Source: Flectonema sp. DT1601 (lineage: Eukaryota; Euglenozoa; Diplonemea; Diplonemida; Diplonemidae). Taken from it: a stretch of 64,000 bases of DNA. The translations under genes and the position numbers were made by a program. A model generated the notes under the pieces. It saw only the letters and a program-made list of their open reading frames with translations, did not search any database and was not told where the DNA came from. Below, in pieces: positions 9,554-19,871 of the stretch; the first letter of the stretch is position 1, and each line of letters starts with the position of its first letter. Location: positions 310,001 to 374,000 of the forward strand of contig OZ025784.1 of assembly GCA_964019425.1 (NCBI GenBank), read 5' to 3'.

Positions 9554-10930
9554 ATGAGTAAACAACAACATCCATCTGAAGTTCTTAAGGCGAAAGCTAA
9601 TGCACTGAACTGTGAAGTAACAGCCAGGGAAGTTGCGGAAGCGATGGATGAAGAGGACCCAATAAAAGAATATCGTCAACAGTTTAGAATCCCAAAGGGA
9701 AAAGATGGAAAGGAAATAATTTATCTCTGTGGAAACTCTCTGGGATTACAACACAGTGGAGTAGTTGACTCGGTGAAAGAGCATCTTGACAAATGGGCTA
9801 ATCAGGCTGTTGAGGGTCATTTTCAACAACCATGTCCGTGGTTTGAAATAGACGACATTTTAAGAAAAAGTATGGCATCAGTTGTCGGAGCCTCTGCTGA
9901 TGAGGTCGTTCTTATGAACACACTCACAGTAAACTTACATCTGTTGTTGACTGCTTTTTATAAACCAAAAGGAAAGAAGAGAAAGATTCTGATTGAGAGA
10001 AATCCATTCCCTTCTGACATGTACGCGATTAGATCTCAAATTAAAATGAGAGGGTTCGATCCCGACGCAGACCTAATTGAGATTGGAAGTGAATCTGAAG
10101 TAAAACAGTTTGAAGACGACGATATCATCAAAGCAATTGAAGCCAATCACGAAGAGATCGCAGTCGTTATGATCGCTGGAGTTCATTTCTTAACTGGACA
10201 GTTATTTGATATGAAAAGAATAACTGAAACTTGTAAGAAATACAACATCAGAGTTGGATTTGATCTCGCCCATGCCGTTGGAAATGCCCCGCTCCAACTC
10301 CACGACTGGGGGGTTGACTTTGCATGTTGGTGTACATACAAATATCTCAACTCAGGACCTGGAAATATCGCAGGTGCTTTTATTCATTCTTCAATCAACT
10401 GTGATGAGTTAGATCGTCTTGAAGGATGGTGGGGTCATAAACGTGAAAGTAGATTTCGATTGAAACACGAGTTCGAAGGAACTCCCGGAGTTGCTTCTTT
10501 TCAATTATCAAATCCTGGAGTCATGTGCATGGCCTCGATCAAGCCTTGTCTGGAATTGTTTGAGAAAGTTGGAATGAAATTAATACGAGAAAAATCAGTT
10601 CTTCTAACTGGATACTTAGAACTAATGCTGACTACTGTTTTAAAGGAAAATGTTGAAATCTTGACGCCGACGGATATAAACAGAAGAGGTGCTCAACTCT
10701 CAGTTAGAATAATTGGAGATTTGAAGTCGGATGTCGCTCCTGGATCCCAATATGAGTGTGGAACTAATACTGGAAATAAAGCATCTATTCTGCAAAAGCA
10801 ACTTGAATTCTCTGGAATAACGTGTGACAACAGGCCTCCTGACATCCTCCGACTTCCTCCTGTTCCACTTTATAATACCTACTCTGATGTGTTTACTCTC
10901 GTTCATACTCTTTATAAATTAATTAAGTAG
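9554..10930 (+). CDS. KYNU: Kynureninase
   Basis: PLP-dependent hydrolase of tryptophan catabolism (kynurenine to anthranilate, or 3-hydroxykynurenine to 3-hydroxyanthranilate, plus alanine). Seen: FRIPKGKDGKEIIYLCGNSLGLQ near the N terminus, MNTLTVNLHLLL, the aspartate-binding strand GFDLAHAVGN (about 235-244), WCTYKYLNSGPG with the PLP lysine at about 263, HKRESRFRLKHEFEGTPGVASFQLSNPG, and the C-terminal R(P)PDILRLPPVPLYNTY block. At 458 residues it is of normal family length with all core motifs, so it is probably active. Start: ATG at 9554, 20 bases after the CCAG acceptor. Kynureninase is absent from many parasitic trypanosomatids as I recall, so its presence leans towards a less reduced relative. 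Confidence 0.96.
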   Translation: MSKQQHPSEVLKAKANALNCEVTAREVAEAMDEEDPIKEYRQQFRIPKGKDGKEIIYLCGNSLGLQHSGVVDSVKEHLDKWANQAVEGHFQQPCPWFEIDDILRKSMASVVGASADEVVLMNTLTVNLHLLLTAFYKPKGKKRKILIERNPFPSDMYAIRSQIKMRGFDPDADLIEIGSESEVKQFEDDDIIKAIEANHEEIAVVMIAGVHFLTGQLFDMKRITETCKKYNIRVGFDLAHAVGNAPLQLHDWGVDFACWCTYKYLNSGPGNIAGAFIHSSINCDELDRLEGWWGHKRESRFRLKHEFEGTPGVASFQLSNPGVMCMASIKPCLELFEKVGMKLIREKSVLLTGYLELMLTTVLKENVEILTPTDINRRGAQLSVRIIGDLKSDVAPGSQYECGTNTGNKASILQKQLEFSGITCDNRPPDILRLPPVPLYNTYSDVFTLVHTLYKLIK

Positions 10931-11361
10931 TATTTTTTTTTTTTTTTTTAAATTGGTTGACAGTCTTCATATATCTCATTGTGTTGTACTCGTGTTGTGT
11001 TTGTGACTGTTTTAACGAGCCTTCTTCTTTTTTTTTTATAAAAAAAAAATTGTTGGATGTCAGGGTCATCCTTAAAAATATTATTTTTTTTCATATTTCA
11101 GGGCGAAAACGACTGCCTTGGATCACTACCTTTTTTCGTCTTTTTTTTTTGGAGACCCACCCCCACACTTATCGTTATTATGTAACTTACTGGTGACTGT
11201 TGACTGTTGATTGTCAGTCGGACTCGTGTTTTCGTAGGATTTTCTGATGTGATACTAAATTTATTCACCTGTGATGAACCAATGCTCTGGTTGTCCAGGA
11301 GAAATGGTTTGCCCTGGATGATGTTATGCTTACTTCTTATTTTTTTCTTTTTTTCTTCGAC

Positions 11362-11392
<31 letters not shown>

Positions 11393-11753
11393 CGACAACA
11401 AAACAAAACAAAAAAAACGTTACAAAGCAAAAGCAGCTTTGTGAGGAAGGAAGCATCAAAAAAAAAAAAAATTGAAAACAGGTTTAAAAAAAAAAAAAAC
11501 GTATATTTTTTTGAGAGCAATCCTTCCCAAATGGTGGTGACAGCGTTGTGAATGCTAGCGATTGTCTCTTCTGTCAATTTTATTTCATCGCCCAGCAGTA
11601 CGTCACAACACAAAGTGTGTGAGAATTACTTCAGAAATCATTTTTAACGATCCTTTCCTCAGGACACCCTCCTCATCACTAATTTAATAAAATAAATAAT
11701 ATGAATTCCTGAAGTGTTTTGATTGGATTGTCGTCTTATTCTAATTCTTAATT
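10931..11753. other. Spacer with long homopolymers
   Basis: T runs at about 10932-10949 and A runs at about 11367-11392 and 11457-11471. The AG after a pyrimidine stretch at 11661-11662 is the likely acceptor for the phosphatase gene. Short open frames on both strands are homopolymer translations. No gene seen. Confidence 0.4.
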
Positions 11754-13289
11754 ATGGTACTCCGGTGGTTGGTTGAGAAATTGCGATCAAAACCACAAAA
11801 ACGATCAACTGACGCTGAAAAGACGAAGAAAGAACAACTCGCAAGGGAATTACGAAAATCCATAAACAACCTAATTGATAATAACGAAGAACAATGGAGT
11901 ACTGGTGTTAGATTAAATGTACTCGTCGGGACATACAACGTTGGTGAGAAATTACCTGATTCTGAAGCAAGTGAAGAAGTTTTAAATTGGCTTTCATGTA
12001 ATGGAAGACAAGAAGAGCCCGACATCATTGCTCTCGGTCTTCAAGAAGTTGATATGTCACCGGCTTCTGTTTTATTAGAAACGTTATCACCGAAAGGAAC
12101 TGTTTGGACTCAATTTATCGAATCGTATCTGGGGTTTGGTCTAGAAAATCCTCCTTACACGGCAGCTCAACCAATTGCTGTCGCAGGACTCCTTCTTCTG
12201 ATTTATATAAAAAACCGACCAGAGCTAAAACACACTCCACAAGACATCGCTCACACAGTTGTAAGAACTGGAATCAGAGGACTTGCTAACAAAGGAGGTG
12301 TTGCTGTTAGAATTAGACTGTGTAATAGAACCTTTGTCTTCGTTAATTCACACTTGGAAGCTCATGAGAATCGAAAAGAGATTCGAGATGATAACTATGC
12401 TTCGATACTTCACGGGTTGTCATTCCCTCCAGTTGAGGATGGTGTTGATGCTCTGTGTACTGAAGGAAGTGATTCGATTGCTGTGTCAGTTTGTAATCAA
12501 TTCAGCACATCACATTTATCAAATATTGAAAGTTGGGATTACGCATTTTGGTTTGGAGATTTGAACTATCGACTTCAAGGAAACTCACAATCAATACGAT
12601 CTCGTCTACAACGCGAACAAGCATCTGAACTATTAAGATATGATGAGCTAAGCCACACTACTGCTTGTGGACAAGCTTTCTCTGGTTGGAAAGAGATGGC
12701 TATAAACTTCCCACCGACATATAAATTTGTTGAAGGAACTAACAGATACAGCTCTAAGAGAACACCAGCATGGACAGATCGAATACTGTACTGGATGGGT
12801 AAGAGAGGAAGGTTGAATACCAGGTGTGCTCCGCTGACTATTTCTATTTTACCTCCGAAGACTCACTTAGATCCGAATGGATATATCGACAACAGTCCAC
12901 AAACACAAACTTCATACTTTAGTTGCAGTAATGATGATTCTATCGCTGTCGGTACTCGGAAATTAAAAACAAGTTTTATGAACATTCCACAAGGTGATCA
13001 AAATGGGAATTCTGCTCCGTCGTCGCGACGGGTTTCTGTGACATCGACGTCACCTACCCCTCCTCATACTCCGCGATCACCTCTGACAGAAAATAAATTC
13101 GCATTCTCTCATCTGGTACCTGTTGATAATAGCTACAGTTCTCATCAAATATTGTTATCTGATCACCGTCCAGTGTCTGCAGCATTTTGTGTAAAGGGAA
13201 TCGTTTATGATGTTAAAGAAGCAGTCGATGGGATCGCTTCTGATTCAAAAATCAGATCGATGGTGGAACACATTCAGGAAGTTAGTTGA
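11754..13289 (+). CDS. Inositol polyphosphate 5-phosphatase
   Basis: 511 residues. EEP-fold 5-phosphatase that removes the 5-phosphate from phosphoinositides or inositol phosphates. Motifs in order: LVGTYNVGE (about 56), IIALGLQEVDMS (about 93), GLANKGGVAVRI and VNSHLEAHENR (about 175-205), the signature WFGDLNYRL (about 265-273), PPTYKF, the signature PAWTDRILY (about 339-347), and SDHRPVSAAF (about 471-480). The catalytic Asn, Glu, Asp and His positions are present. Between the last two signatures is a low-complexity Ser/Thr/Pro-rich insert (about 395-445), so the usual short spacing is stretched by roughly 100 residues. The N terminus is basic with no lipid-binding or SAC domain, so it is the simple type. 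Start: ATG at 11754. Confidence 0.93.
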   Translation: MVLRWLVEKLRSKPQKRSTDAEKTKKEQLARELRKSINNLIDNNEEQWSTGVRLNVLVGTYNVGEKLPDSEASEEVLNWLSCNGRQEEPDIIALGLQEVDMSPASVLLETLSPKGTVWTQFIESYLGFGLENPPYTAAQPIAVAGLLLLIYIKNRPELKHTPQDIAHTVVRTGIRGLANKGGVAVRIRLCNRTFVFVNSHLEAHENRKEIRDDNYASILHGLSFPPVEDGVDALCTEGSDSIAVSVCNQFSTSHLSNIESWDYAFWFGDLNYRLQGNSQSIRSRLQREQASELLRYDELSHTTACGQAFSGWKEMAINFPPTYKFVEGTNRYSSKRTPAWTDRILYWMGKRGRLNTRCAPLTISILPPKTHLDPNGYIDNSPQTQTSYFSCSNDDSIAVGTRKLKTSFMNIPQGDQNGNSAPSSRRVSVTSTSPTPPHTPRSPLTENKFAFSHLVPVDNSYSSHQILLSDHRPVSAAFCVKGIVYDVKEAVDGIASDSKIRSMVEHIQEVS

Positions 13290-13865
13290 TTATCATACAA
13301 CGTCGTAATCCTTTTTTCTTGTAAACTTTTTAATTCTCACGGGTTTACGTGAGAGTTTTAGTTAAAAAGTTTAACAGGTAGACATTGTTCTTCCTCTCCT
13401 CTTGTATTCTGTTTTTTAAAACGTACTGTGGGAAATCACTAGCCTTTTCCTGTTATTTATTTCTAACCAAAAAAAAAGAGAGAAGAAATGTATTATATTC
13501 GTTGGGTGTGTATTCCTATTGATTTTTAGTTTTTTATTATTTTGAGGGTTTCGCTCAAATGTTTTATACTTTTCGTAACCGAACACCGCGGTACGGTAAC
13601 ACAAAAAAAAAAGAAATCTTACTTTACTTTCTGGGATTTCTGAAAGTGGTATTTTTTTCCAGTGATTTCACGTATTTGTTTTTTATTATGAAAGTGGACC
13701 CTTTTTTTTTTCTTTCTTCTTTCCCTTTTTTTTTTTTTTTTTTTGATATGTTTTTTTTTTTTTTCAACCTAATGAATACCTTGAGTGATAAAAACATTGA
13801 CCCCTTCATTGGTAACCGGAACAGATATCATAAAAAAAATTCTTATTCTGTTAAATATCCTCTCT

Positions 13866-13896
<31 letters not shown>

Positions 13897-14471
13897 ACAC
13901 TGATGTCATGTACACTTTATTAGTTAGTTGTGTGTCTCTAACATATTCCCTATTGATCGACCTGTCTGGTGAATTTAGTTTAAATTCGAAAACTTTCAGA
14001 GAATAATTGATGCACGCGGTGGACTTTTTTTTTTTTTTTTTTTTTTTTTTGTTAATTTTGATTCTCCTTTTGAACAAGAAACCCTTTTAGAGGTTTTTAA
14101 AGTTATATTATTTAAGTTATTTCTGTGACTTTGGAATGATTCTCCTTTTTTTTTGGGGGTTGCCAGGTTTCCGTTCTGGCCGCTTTAAAATTATTTTTCT
14201 GTTATATTTTTATTTCCCCCCACACATTTTTTTGTAACAAAAAAAAAAAAAAGGAAAAAAAAGGGGGGGAAAAAAAAAAAAAAAAAATTTTGTGCGTGTT
14301 GATTTTTTGTTTACAAAAAATGTTCTCAAAATGCAACAAGTTGGCAAAAAAACACGATTCTCTTTTTCAGGTTTTTTTAAATTTGTAGTCGGTCTCGAAA
14401 TTCAAAGTAACTCTCATCAGAAGGTAACCAAAATGACTCAAACAAGATGTGAAGTGTAATGCGACAACGTG
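13290..14471. other. Spacer with homopolymers and a (TC)n tract
   Basis: Contains T runs (13727-13744, 14027-14050), a mixed A/G run (14239-14287) and a (TC)n microsatellite at 13869-13896. An AG after CTCTTTTTC at 14369-14370 is the likely acceptor for the next gene. No gene seen. Confidence 0.4.
13869..13896. repeat. (TC)n microsatellite
   Basis: Fourteen TC units without interruption. Confidence 0.95.
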
Positions 14472-15443
14472 ATGAGGATCCCAAGAATGCCTTTATTCGA
14501 TCCGGGTAGTAGTGAAAGAGATAATAAATTATTCGAAACAACTCTCCACTCCTATTCATCAAATCAAATCACAGATCAACTATCTCTTAATTTTGATGAG
14601 GTTGCATACAGACTTTTAAAGGCTCAAATCAACAGTGATAAAAGAGCATGGAAACCACCCTTAACAACTATATCTGTCAACCAATTGGAAGAAATTTCTG
14701 TAAATGCTTTTTGGTTGCCTGCGTTTATATCATCGTTGCAGAAATCATTGCCGTTCAAGTGTGTGTTGCAACCTGGGAATCTCATTTTCTATGCGAGTGA
14801 CTTGTTCATAACACACGCTGTTGAATTCATAACCACGTTGAGTGAGGTGTATGGTAGAGGGAATGAGGGTAACGGTTTCCTTTTAGTGTCAGCTCCAAAT
14901 TTTCCAATTCAAAAATATCACATAAACGCCGTGATGTGGGAGTCACTTGTATCAAAATGGGAAGGTAGTCAGAATTGTACTAAATTTCACACGACGAGTT
15001 ACTTGCTTGCAATAGAAGCTCGAGAACCTTTTGATGTTCAGTCGAATGGCACTCCTCAAAGTGTTGGAAATGGGAGTAACAACACGTCAATGGAAACATC
15101 AACGGGTTGTGTTGACTGCAGTCGAATCGAACACAGAATCGAAGAATTAGAAAATTTATTTTACAACTCCGGGAGGGTTCGAATACCGTTCAGTCAACAG
15201 CCGACTATTTCATGTCCTTCTTGCAAAACTAACGATATAATGTCTTGGGCTGAGAGATGTCCAAAATGTTCAGTCAGACTAAAGGAAAGTACCTCCTGTG
15301 GAGATTGCAAATCTCTTTTATTCGGAAAATTTTGTCACAATTGTGGAAAGCAATCTCCGAGTGTTGTTGTCAGCAGGGCTTTGACGGCTCCGCTTTCACC
15401 GGAAATGAGGACTCGAATAAAAAATACTTTTTCGAAGAGCTGA
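14472..15443 (+). CDS. Protein with C-terminal zinc-ribbon motifs, function unknown
   Basis: 323 residues from the ATG at 14472. The N-terminal ~190 residues form a mixed alpha/beta region I do not recognise. A polar linker rich in Asn, Ser, Thr and Gly (about 195-212) leads to a cysteine-rich tail with five CxxC pairs: CVDC (about 213), CPSC (248), CPKC (263), CGDC (276), CHNC (287). The last four have the spacing of two tandem zinc ribbons, the double form often seen at the ends of membrane-trafficking or scaffold proteins. No signal peptide or membrane segment. The neighbouring genes give no functional hint. Confidence 0.65.
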   Translation: MRIPRMPLFDPGSSERDNKLFETTLHSYSSNQITDQLSLNFDEVAYRLLKAQINSDKRAWKPPLTTISVNQLEEISVNAFWLPAFISSLQKSLPFKCVLQPGNLIFYASDLFITHAVEFITTLSEVYGRGNEGNGFLLVSAPNFPIQKYHINAVMWESLVSKWEGSQNCTKFHTTSYLLAIEAREPFDVQSNGTPQSVGNGSNNTSMETSTGCVDCSRIEHRIEELENLFYNSGRVRIPFSQQPTISCPSCKTNDIMSWAERCPKCSVRLKESTSCGDCKSLLFGKFCHNCGKQSPSVVVSRALTAPLSPEMRTRIKNTFSKS

Positions 15444-16598
15444 CGACCAAACTGACCTGACCTTTTGTTTGAATTAGAATCCAACAATTCAAAAAATATG
15501 AGGATGAGTAAGCACAGGTGAGTAAACATTCTTTTATTAAATTAAGAATCACTGTGTCACTTCTTTCTTGATTTCTTTGACTGCGAAACTCGCAAGATCT
15601 TTTTTTTTTTTCATTCTTTTGTCTCAAAGACATAGTTTACGAGTGAAAAAGAGAAATTGTGGCAGCATAACGTTAGACATCCTTTACTTTATATAGGTTT
15701 GTTTTTCGGTTGCACACAAACAAAGAGTTATTTAGTGGGGTGTCCATTATTTATTTATTTTTTTTTTTTTTTATTAGTCCAGTTGCCGTTAACTTTCTTG
15801 TTGAAAGAGAAATTCTTATTTGACAGCAGCCCTAGACATTATTTATTTGATGTATTATTTTTTTTTTATATTTTTATAAGTAGCAGTACGTAACTCCTTT
15901 TTTTTTTTTTTTTTCTTTTTACATCTTACTGTAAAAGGAGTAGGAAGATCGCGTATCGAGCAAGCTTTTACCCTTATGCTCTACGTGAGATTTCTGTTCT
16001 CACTGAGCTTGCCTTAGGACACCTGCGTTAATGTGTAACAGATGTGCCGGTCTATGATATTTTGTTGCAAAAATATTTACTAATTTAGTTGCTCGTTATT
16101 CAGTTACTTCTCTTTAAGAAGTGTTCCCCCTTTCTGTTTTTTTTTTTTTTTTTTTTAGTTTCTTTCAGTTATATCCGACCAAAGCAGTGTGTTGTTCTAT
16201 TTTTTTTTTTTTTTTTTCTCTCTCCCCCCGACTGTGCGACACTTAGTAGAGAGGTTCGAGTACCTCTCTACTTAGTTATCGATACTTGTGGTACTAACAG
16301 ATTATCGTTTTTAGACAATTAACGACCTAACAACAACAAGATTGGATCTACTTACTTTCACCGTTGCCTCCGTCAGCTCTATTGGAGTTAACCTGATGTA
16401 ATGGACTTCCTTATCTATCTTTTTAAAAAGATGAGAGGGATCAAAAAAAGTCTATTTTGAGCCTTCTCCATGATTTTTTTTTCCCTGTTTTTTTTTTTTT
16501 CTTCAAAAATTTGATTGAAGATCGCATGCATTACTTTGAAGGTATTTCTGATTTTTACTAATAAAAAAAAAAAAAAGTCGTCCCCCACAAGGAGGAGA

Positions 16599-16629
<31 letters not shown>

Positions 16630-16773
16630 TGGTGTGGCTTTGTTGACAAAAAAAAAAAAAAAAAAAAAAACCGAATAAAATAATTTTTTTTGAAATTTAA
16701 TTATTAATTTAAAAAACCAAGGTGGAATCAATCAGACAAAACCAAACACACAAAAAATAAAATAAAATAAAAA
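15444..16773. other. 1.3-kb spacer containing an LSU rRNA piece
   Basis: T runs at about 15759-15772, 15898-15914, 16138-16156 and 16201-16217, and A runs at about 16602-16625 and 16648-16670. The only recognised content is the rRNA segment at 15950-16050 on the - strand. No protein gene seen. Confidence 0.5.
15950..16050 (-). rRNA. LSU rRNA fragment (domain V)
   Basis: On the - strand this segment matches a highly conserved stretch of eukaryotic LSU rRNA domain V. Landmarks in order: GGCACATCTGTTA, TAACGCAG.TGTCCTAAGG, GCTCA.....GAACAGAAATCTC, GTAGA.CA.AAGGGTAAAAGC. The differences look structured: both sides of the GCAAGCTC/GAGC and GTGAG/CTCAC helices change together, which is expected for a functional rRNA of a divergent lineage. 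Similarity stops on both sides, where LSU sequence should continue. This is an isolated ~100-base piece between two protein genes and opposite to them. Confidence 0.85.
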
Positions 16774-18078
16774 ATGGAAGAATATGAAGGGCTTTCAACT
16801 CTAATGAAGTGCTACGATACAATCCCAGAGAGTGTTAGAGTTATAGAAACAGCTTTACTTCAAGGAGAAGAGTTTCCTAGTCTTTCTCTTGTAATAGACG
16901 AATCCTGGTGTGTAGGAACTCAATTAACTAATTTAATGACTTTGATTGGCGCGGCGGATGATGACGATGATGAAGAAGAAGACTTCTCACCTCCGGATAT
17001 TAGTTCGTTACCCAGCCCTACTAATACTCAATACCCGTGTCTTTCGTTGCTTTCACAGTCTAATGACACAACTAGTGTTGGGATTATGTTGTCAGATCCG
17101 GTGTTCTCTTCTTGTCATACTCTGCAAAGGGTTTTTAGAGGATTTGGTGATCGACTTCGTGTTGGTAGTCAATCTGTAGCATTATCAACAATAAAATCAT
17201 GTTTTAACGGAATGAAATCTCGAATTGAGTTAAAAAATAAATTCACATCTCGTAAACAGAGTTCACTTCAACTACAGCGGATCAGCAGAGGTCTGACTGA
17301 CAGGATCTCAATGAAAAGCATCATATCAACCCTGTCAATACAACGTCTCGGTCGTGGTTTACTGACACGTCAGGGAGCATCAGCTTGTATGACAACCAGT
17401 AGTATAGCTCCGGTGATCGCTGCTGCTGTTGTTTATAATTCAATAAAGAAGAAGATGAAGATTCTCACTCGTTCAGCAGAACGGAGTTGTATTGCGAGCG
17501 CGATAATCGCTGTCTTGGGATCTGGTTTAATAAGAAAACGTGGAACAGGTCCAGTCGTTGAAGGAGGAGGAAGTCATATCAGAAGGGTTCAACGAAGAAG
17601 AAAAGAACAACAGCAACAACAACAGTCAGTAATCCTGCCAGAGAGTAAAGCATCACAGGACACAGACTTATTAAGATATTGGGCTTTTGGTGGTGAGCTT
17701 CCGTCTACGAAGTCATTAGAACTGATGGATGGGATCCCGTCTTTTAGAGGTCTGCAAACACCATCACCGATTAGTAAGAAAAAAACAACCAATCCACTTC
17801 AGAAAGATAGACTCGATTATTATTCAAGTCGACTATCTCGAGGTCCCTCAAATAGAAAACGTCCTCAGTCTGCTGCTGCTGTTCGAAAAAGAGATAGCAG
17901 TCCGTCGAGTAATTTACCATCGTACGCAGACTTCCTTGACGTCATTCATACGGCTGTTGGTCGCCGAAAGGTTTTAACAGTTAGAAAGCATTACCCTGAT
18001 ACTCAACAGGATGTCTTGCTTGGATTCTCACCTAATCGACACTCAGTTTTTGGAGGTCGGCTGTCTGCGATGAGATGA
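16774..18078 (+). CDS. Protein with IQ-like motifs, function unknown
   Basis: 434 residues. Acidic patch DDDDDEEEDF at about 64-73. From about 110 to 210 there are at least three degenerate IQ-type repeats (LQRVFRGFGDRL, LQRISRGLTDRI, IQRLGRGLLTRQG), the IQxxxRGxxxR pattern that binds calmodulin or related EF-hand proteins. After that comes a short stretch AAAVVYNSIKKKMK, then a basic, Ser/Pro/Gln-rich C-terminal half that is probably disordered, with a run of glutamines (about 285-291) from a CAA/CAG tract. No signal peptide. Calmodulin binding is inference from the repeats. Start: ATG at 16774, 53 bases after an AG. Confidence 0.6.
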   Translation: MEEYEGLSTLMKCYDTIPESVRVIETALLQGEEFPSLSLVIDESWCVGTQLTNLMTLIGAADDDDDEEEDFSPPDISSLPSPTNTQYPCLSLLSQSNDTTSVGIMLSDPVFSSCHTLQRVFRGFGDRLRVGSQSVALSTIKSCFNGMKSRIELKNKFTSRKQSSLQLQRISRGLTDRISMKSIISTLSIQRLGRGLLTRQGASACMTTSSIAPVIAAAVVYNSIKKKMKILTRSAERSCIASAIIAVLGSGLIRKRGTGPVVEGGGSHIRRVQRRRKEQQQQQQSVILPESKASQDTDLLRYWAFGGELPSTKSLELMDGIPSFRGLQTPSPISKKKTTNPLQKDRLDYYSSRLSRGPSNRKRPQSAAAVRKRDSSPSSNLPSYADFLDVIHTAVGRRKVLTVRKHYPDTQQDVLLGFSPNRHSVFGGRLSAMR

Positions 18079-18181
18079 GAGAAACAACAATCAAAATAAG
18101 AAAACACCCCCTCAATTAATACTAAGAGAGGGTAGTGTTATTATTTGTGTTGTAATGTTTTTTTTAAAATCTTGTTCAGCA

Positions 18182-18290
18182 GTCATCGGAAGAAGACTAT
18201 CAACGAGATGGAGAAAAGGTGAATCAAGTGAGAGTAGTATCTGACCTTTTTCGAAAACCTAATCAACCTCAGCCGTCATCGGAAGAAGAC
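18182..18290 (+). repeat. 16-bp direct repeat pair
   Basis: GTCATCGGAAGAAGAC occurs at 18182-18197 and 18275-18290, and the similarity extends a few bases upstream (CAGC/CAGC-like). Just after the stop of the IQ-like gene, so it may lie in its 3' untranslated region. Confidence 0.8.
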
Positions 18291-18446
18291 CGCCACTTTA
18301 AATAAATTATATCTCTGAAATTCGGAGTTTGGAAAAAAAAAAAAAGTGAATTCCTTATTATTATTATTATTATTTTTTTTTATTTTAGGTTTCATATTCT
18401 CCCAATTTAAGTTATGATTCCCACCCCCTTTGGCGACATTTATTAT

Positions 18447-18524
18447 AAGGGAAAACCTACAGATCCACCCCCAGGTTTGGGGAAACGTACACTACGGTCA
18501 CGGCCTTGTGTAACTTTTTTGACC
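18447..18524 (+). repeat. 78-bp repeat, left arm of an inverted pair
   Basis: Same sequence as 19872-19949 on the - strand, with only three differences in 78 bases. Contains an AAACCT...AGGTTT stem. It ends 31 bases before a tRNA-like sequence, and the other copy lies 48 bases from its own tRNA-like sequence. Confidence 0.9.
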
Positions 18525-18555
18525 CCTGGATATGTGTTTAAATCCGCAAAATCGA

Positions 18556-18630
18556 AGACGACGCAATTTGTCGAGTGGTATGATTGCAGACTTGCATTCG
18601 CTAGGCTGCGGTTCGAACCCCTGTCGGGTC
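18556..18630 (+). tRNA. tRNA-like sequence (degenerate), anticodon position reads TGC
   Basis: Has a perfect B box (GGTTCGAACCC, 18610-18620), a plausible A box (around CGAGTGGTATGATT) and a T run right after the 3' end, which would serve as a Pol III terminator. The acceptor stem pairs only in part and the anticodon stem pairs poorly, so this is a decayed tRNA, a tRNA-derived short element, or a divergent tRNA. Not a confident functional gene. Confidence 0.5.
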
Positions 18631-19194
18631 TTTTTTTTTTTTTTTTTTTTTTTCTTCCCAGTGACCAACAGGTACACTGTCTGCACTGGCCGTTCGGTCA
18701 GGAACGCCGCCGCTGACGTCGTGCGTCGTATCCGTACTGCTGATTCGTTCTGTCACGTTCGGACACTCGTCGCTCTGAGACATTGCTTAGTGCAGGTTGC
18801 TGACTAACAACATCGTTTGAAAGTCTTACACCAGAACCTCATTGGTACCTTACAAAGACCCTGCATCAAATTCACACGCGGGTCGTTCTTCAAGGTCAAT
18901 AGTGTAAACTTCCACTCGACTTAGGACCTCGCTTGGAAGCTTCTGTCATCGCGCAATTCTTCCTTAAGTTAAGTTAAACTTAACTTTAACATAAGAGAGT
19001 AATCCATCGTCCTGTTAACCTCTATTCTCTCATCATGGTGTAGAAGTAAGTTAGTCAACTATTGATGTAGTTACTTAATTGTAATGTTCATAAAAAAACA
19101 TTCTTATTGTTGTAATCTTTTGGACGCAAGCCCTAACACGATCAAAAAGTAACCACCAGTGGTGACTAAGTGATCCAGTCTGGCTTACTTCAAA

Positions 19195-19473
19195 GGCTAA
19201 CATAGTCAAGCACAGTCACTGCGGATGTGTTGTGTAGCATCACGGCTCCGATCGGAGAACCGTAGATACCAGGGACTAGAAACGGGAGTTCCTCTCGTAC
19301 TACCCCGTATTGTGGTCGACTTACACTGCCAAGGGGTCTCTCCCCATCAGTAGGTAAAACTTGTCTCACGACGGTCCTGTTAGTGGGTGAACTATCCAAC
19401 CCTTGGACAATTCTGCTTGTCTAGGCTAGGAAGAGCCGACATTGAAGGATCAAAAGCAATGAACGCTTGGCTG
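19195..19473 (-). rRNA. Partial LSU rRNA (end of domain V and domain VI, with sarcin-ricin loop), probably a pseudogene
   Basis: The - strand reads AGCCAAGCGTTCAT, GATCCTTC.ATGTCGGCTCTTCCTA, GTTCACCCACTAA, ACCGTCGTGAGACA, GTTTTACC.TACTGATG, and the universally conserved sarcin-ricin loop AGTACGAGAGGAAC (about 19288-19302). So it is LSU rRNA. Two otherwise near-invariant pieces are missing: about 19 bases including GAACGTGAGCTGGG (junction near 19377) and the GGGATAACTGGCTTG block that should precede AGCCAAGCG. Both are at the peptidyl-transferase centre, which argues against a working copy. The flanks (18,650-19,190 and 19,474-19,640) may be more of the same gene but are too divergent for me to assign. 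Confidence 0.85.
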
Positions 19474-19751
19474 GGTTTGCAGGCCCCAAAAGCTGAACGA
19501 AAAAATTGGGCCGTTCGAATCACTAACTTGCATGTTGTCGGTTGCAGTCATCACTCACCTGTCAGCATACTCTTTACCTTAATTACGCTTAACCCTAACG
19601 ATGATTTGGCAAATAACAAACCTTGAGGGCATCATTGCGTTGCTACGCTGCACCACGTTGGTAGTATTTAAAAGTTAACAAAGCCTTAAAAAAAATTGAG
19701 TAACAGCGAGATGAACAGATGCCCAGAAAAAAAATCCCGGGAAAAAAAAAA

Positions 19752-19823
19752 TCCCCCCGAGGGACTCGAACCCCGTACCTCCAGGGCTTCAGTCCGGCAC
19801 CAACACCACTGCGCTATCACGGA
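19752..19823 (-). tRNA. tRNA-like sequence (Phe GAA-like), probably degenerate
   Basis: On the - strand: A box TAGCGCAGTGGTG, anticodon loop CTGAAGC with GAA in the anticodon position, B box GGTTCGAGTCC, then a T run. The D stem pairs, but the acceptor stem has about three mismatches and the T stem has one. Resembles tRNA-Phe. It faces the other tRNA-like sequence in the inverted structure. Confidence 0.5.
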
Positions 19824-19871
19824 TTTGAAAAAAATTTCGCCCAGAATAGAGGGCTGTCGATTTGGAAAAAA

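Noticed and set aside
18414-18716. Open frame with KGKPTDPPPG, repeated on the - strand near 19.9 kb
   Set aside because: It is a translation of the 78-bp repeat; the three base differences all change or ignore codons without pattern, and the frames run into tRNA-like sequence and T runs.
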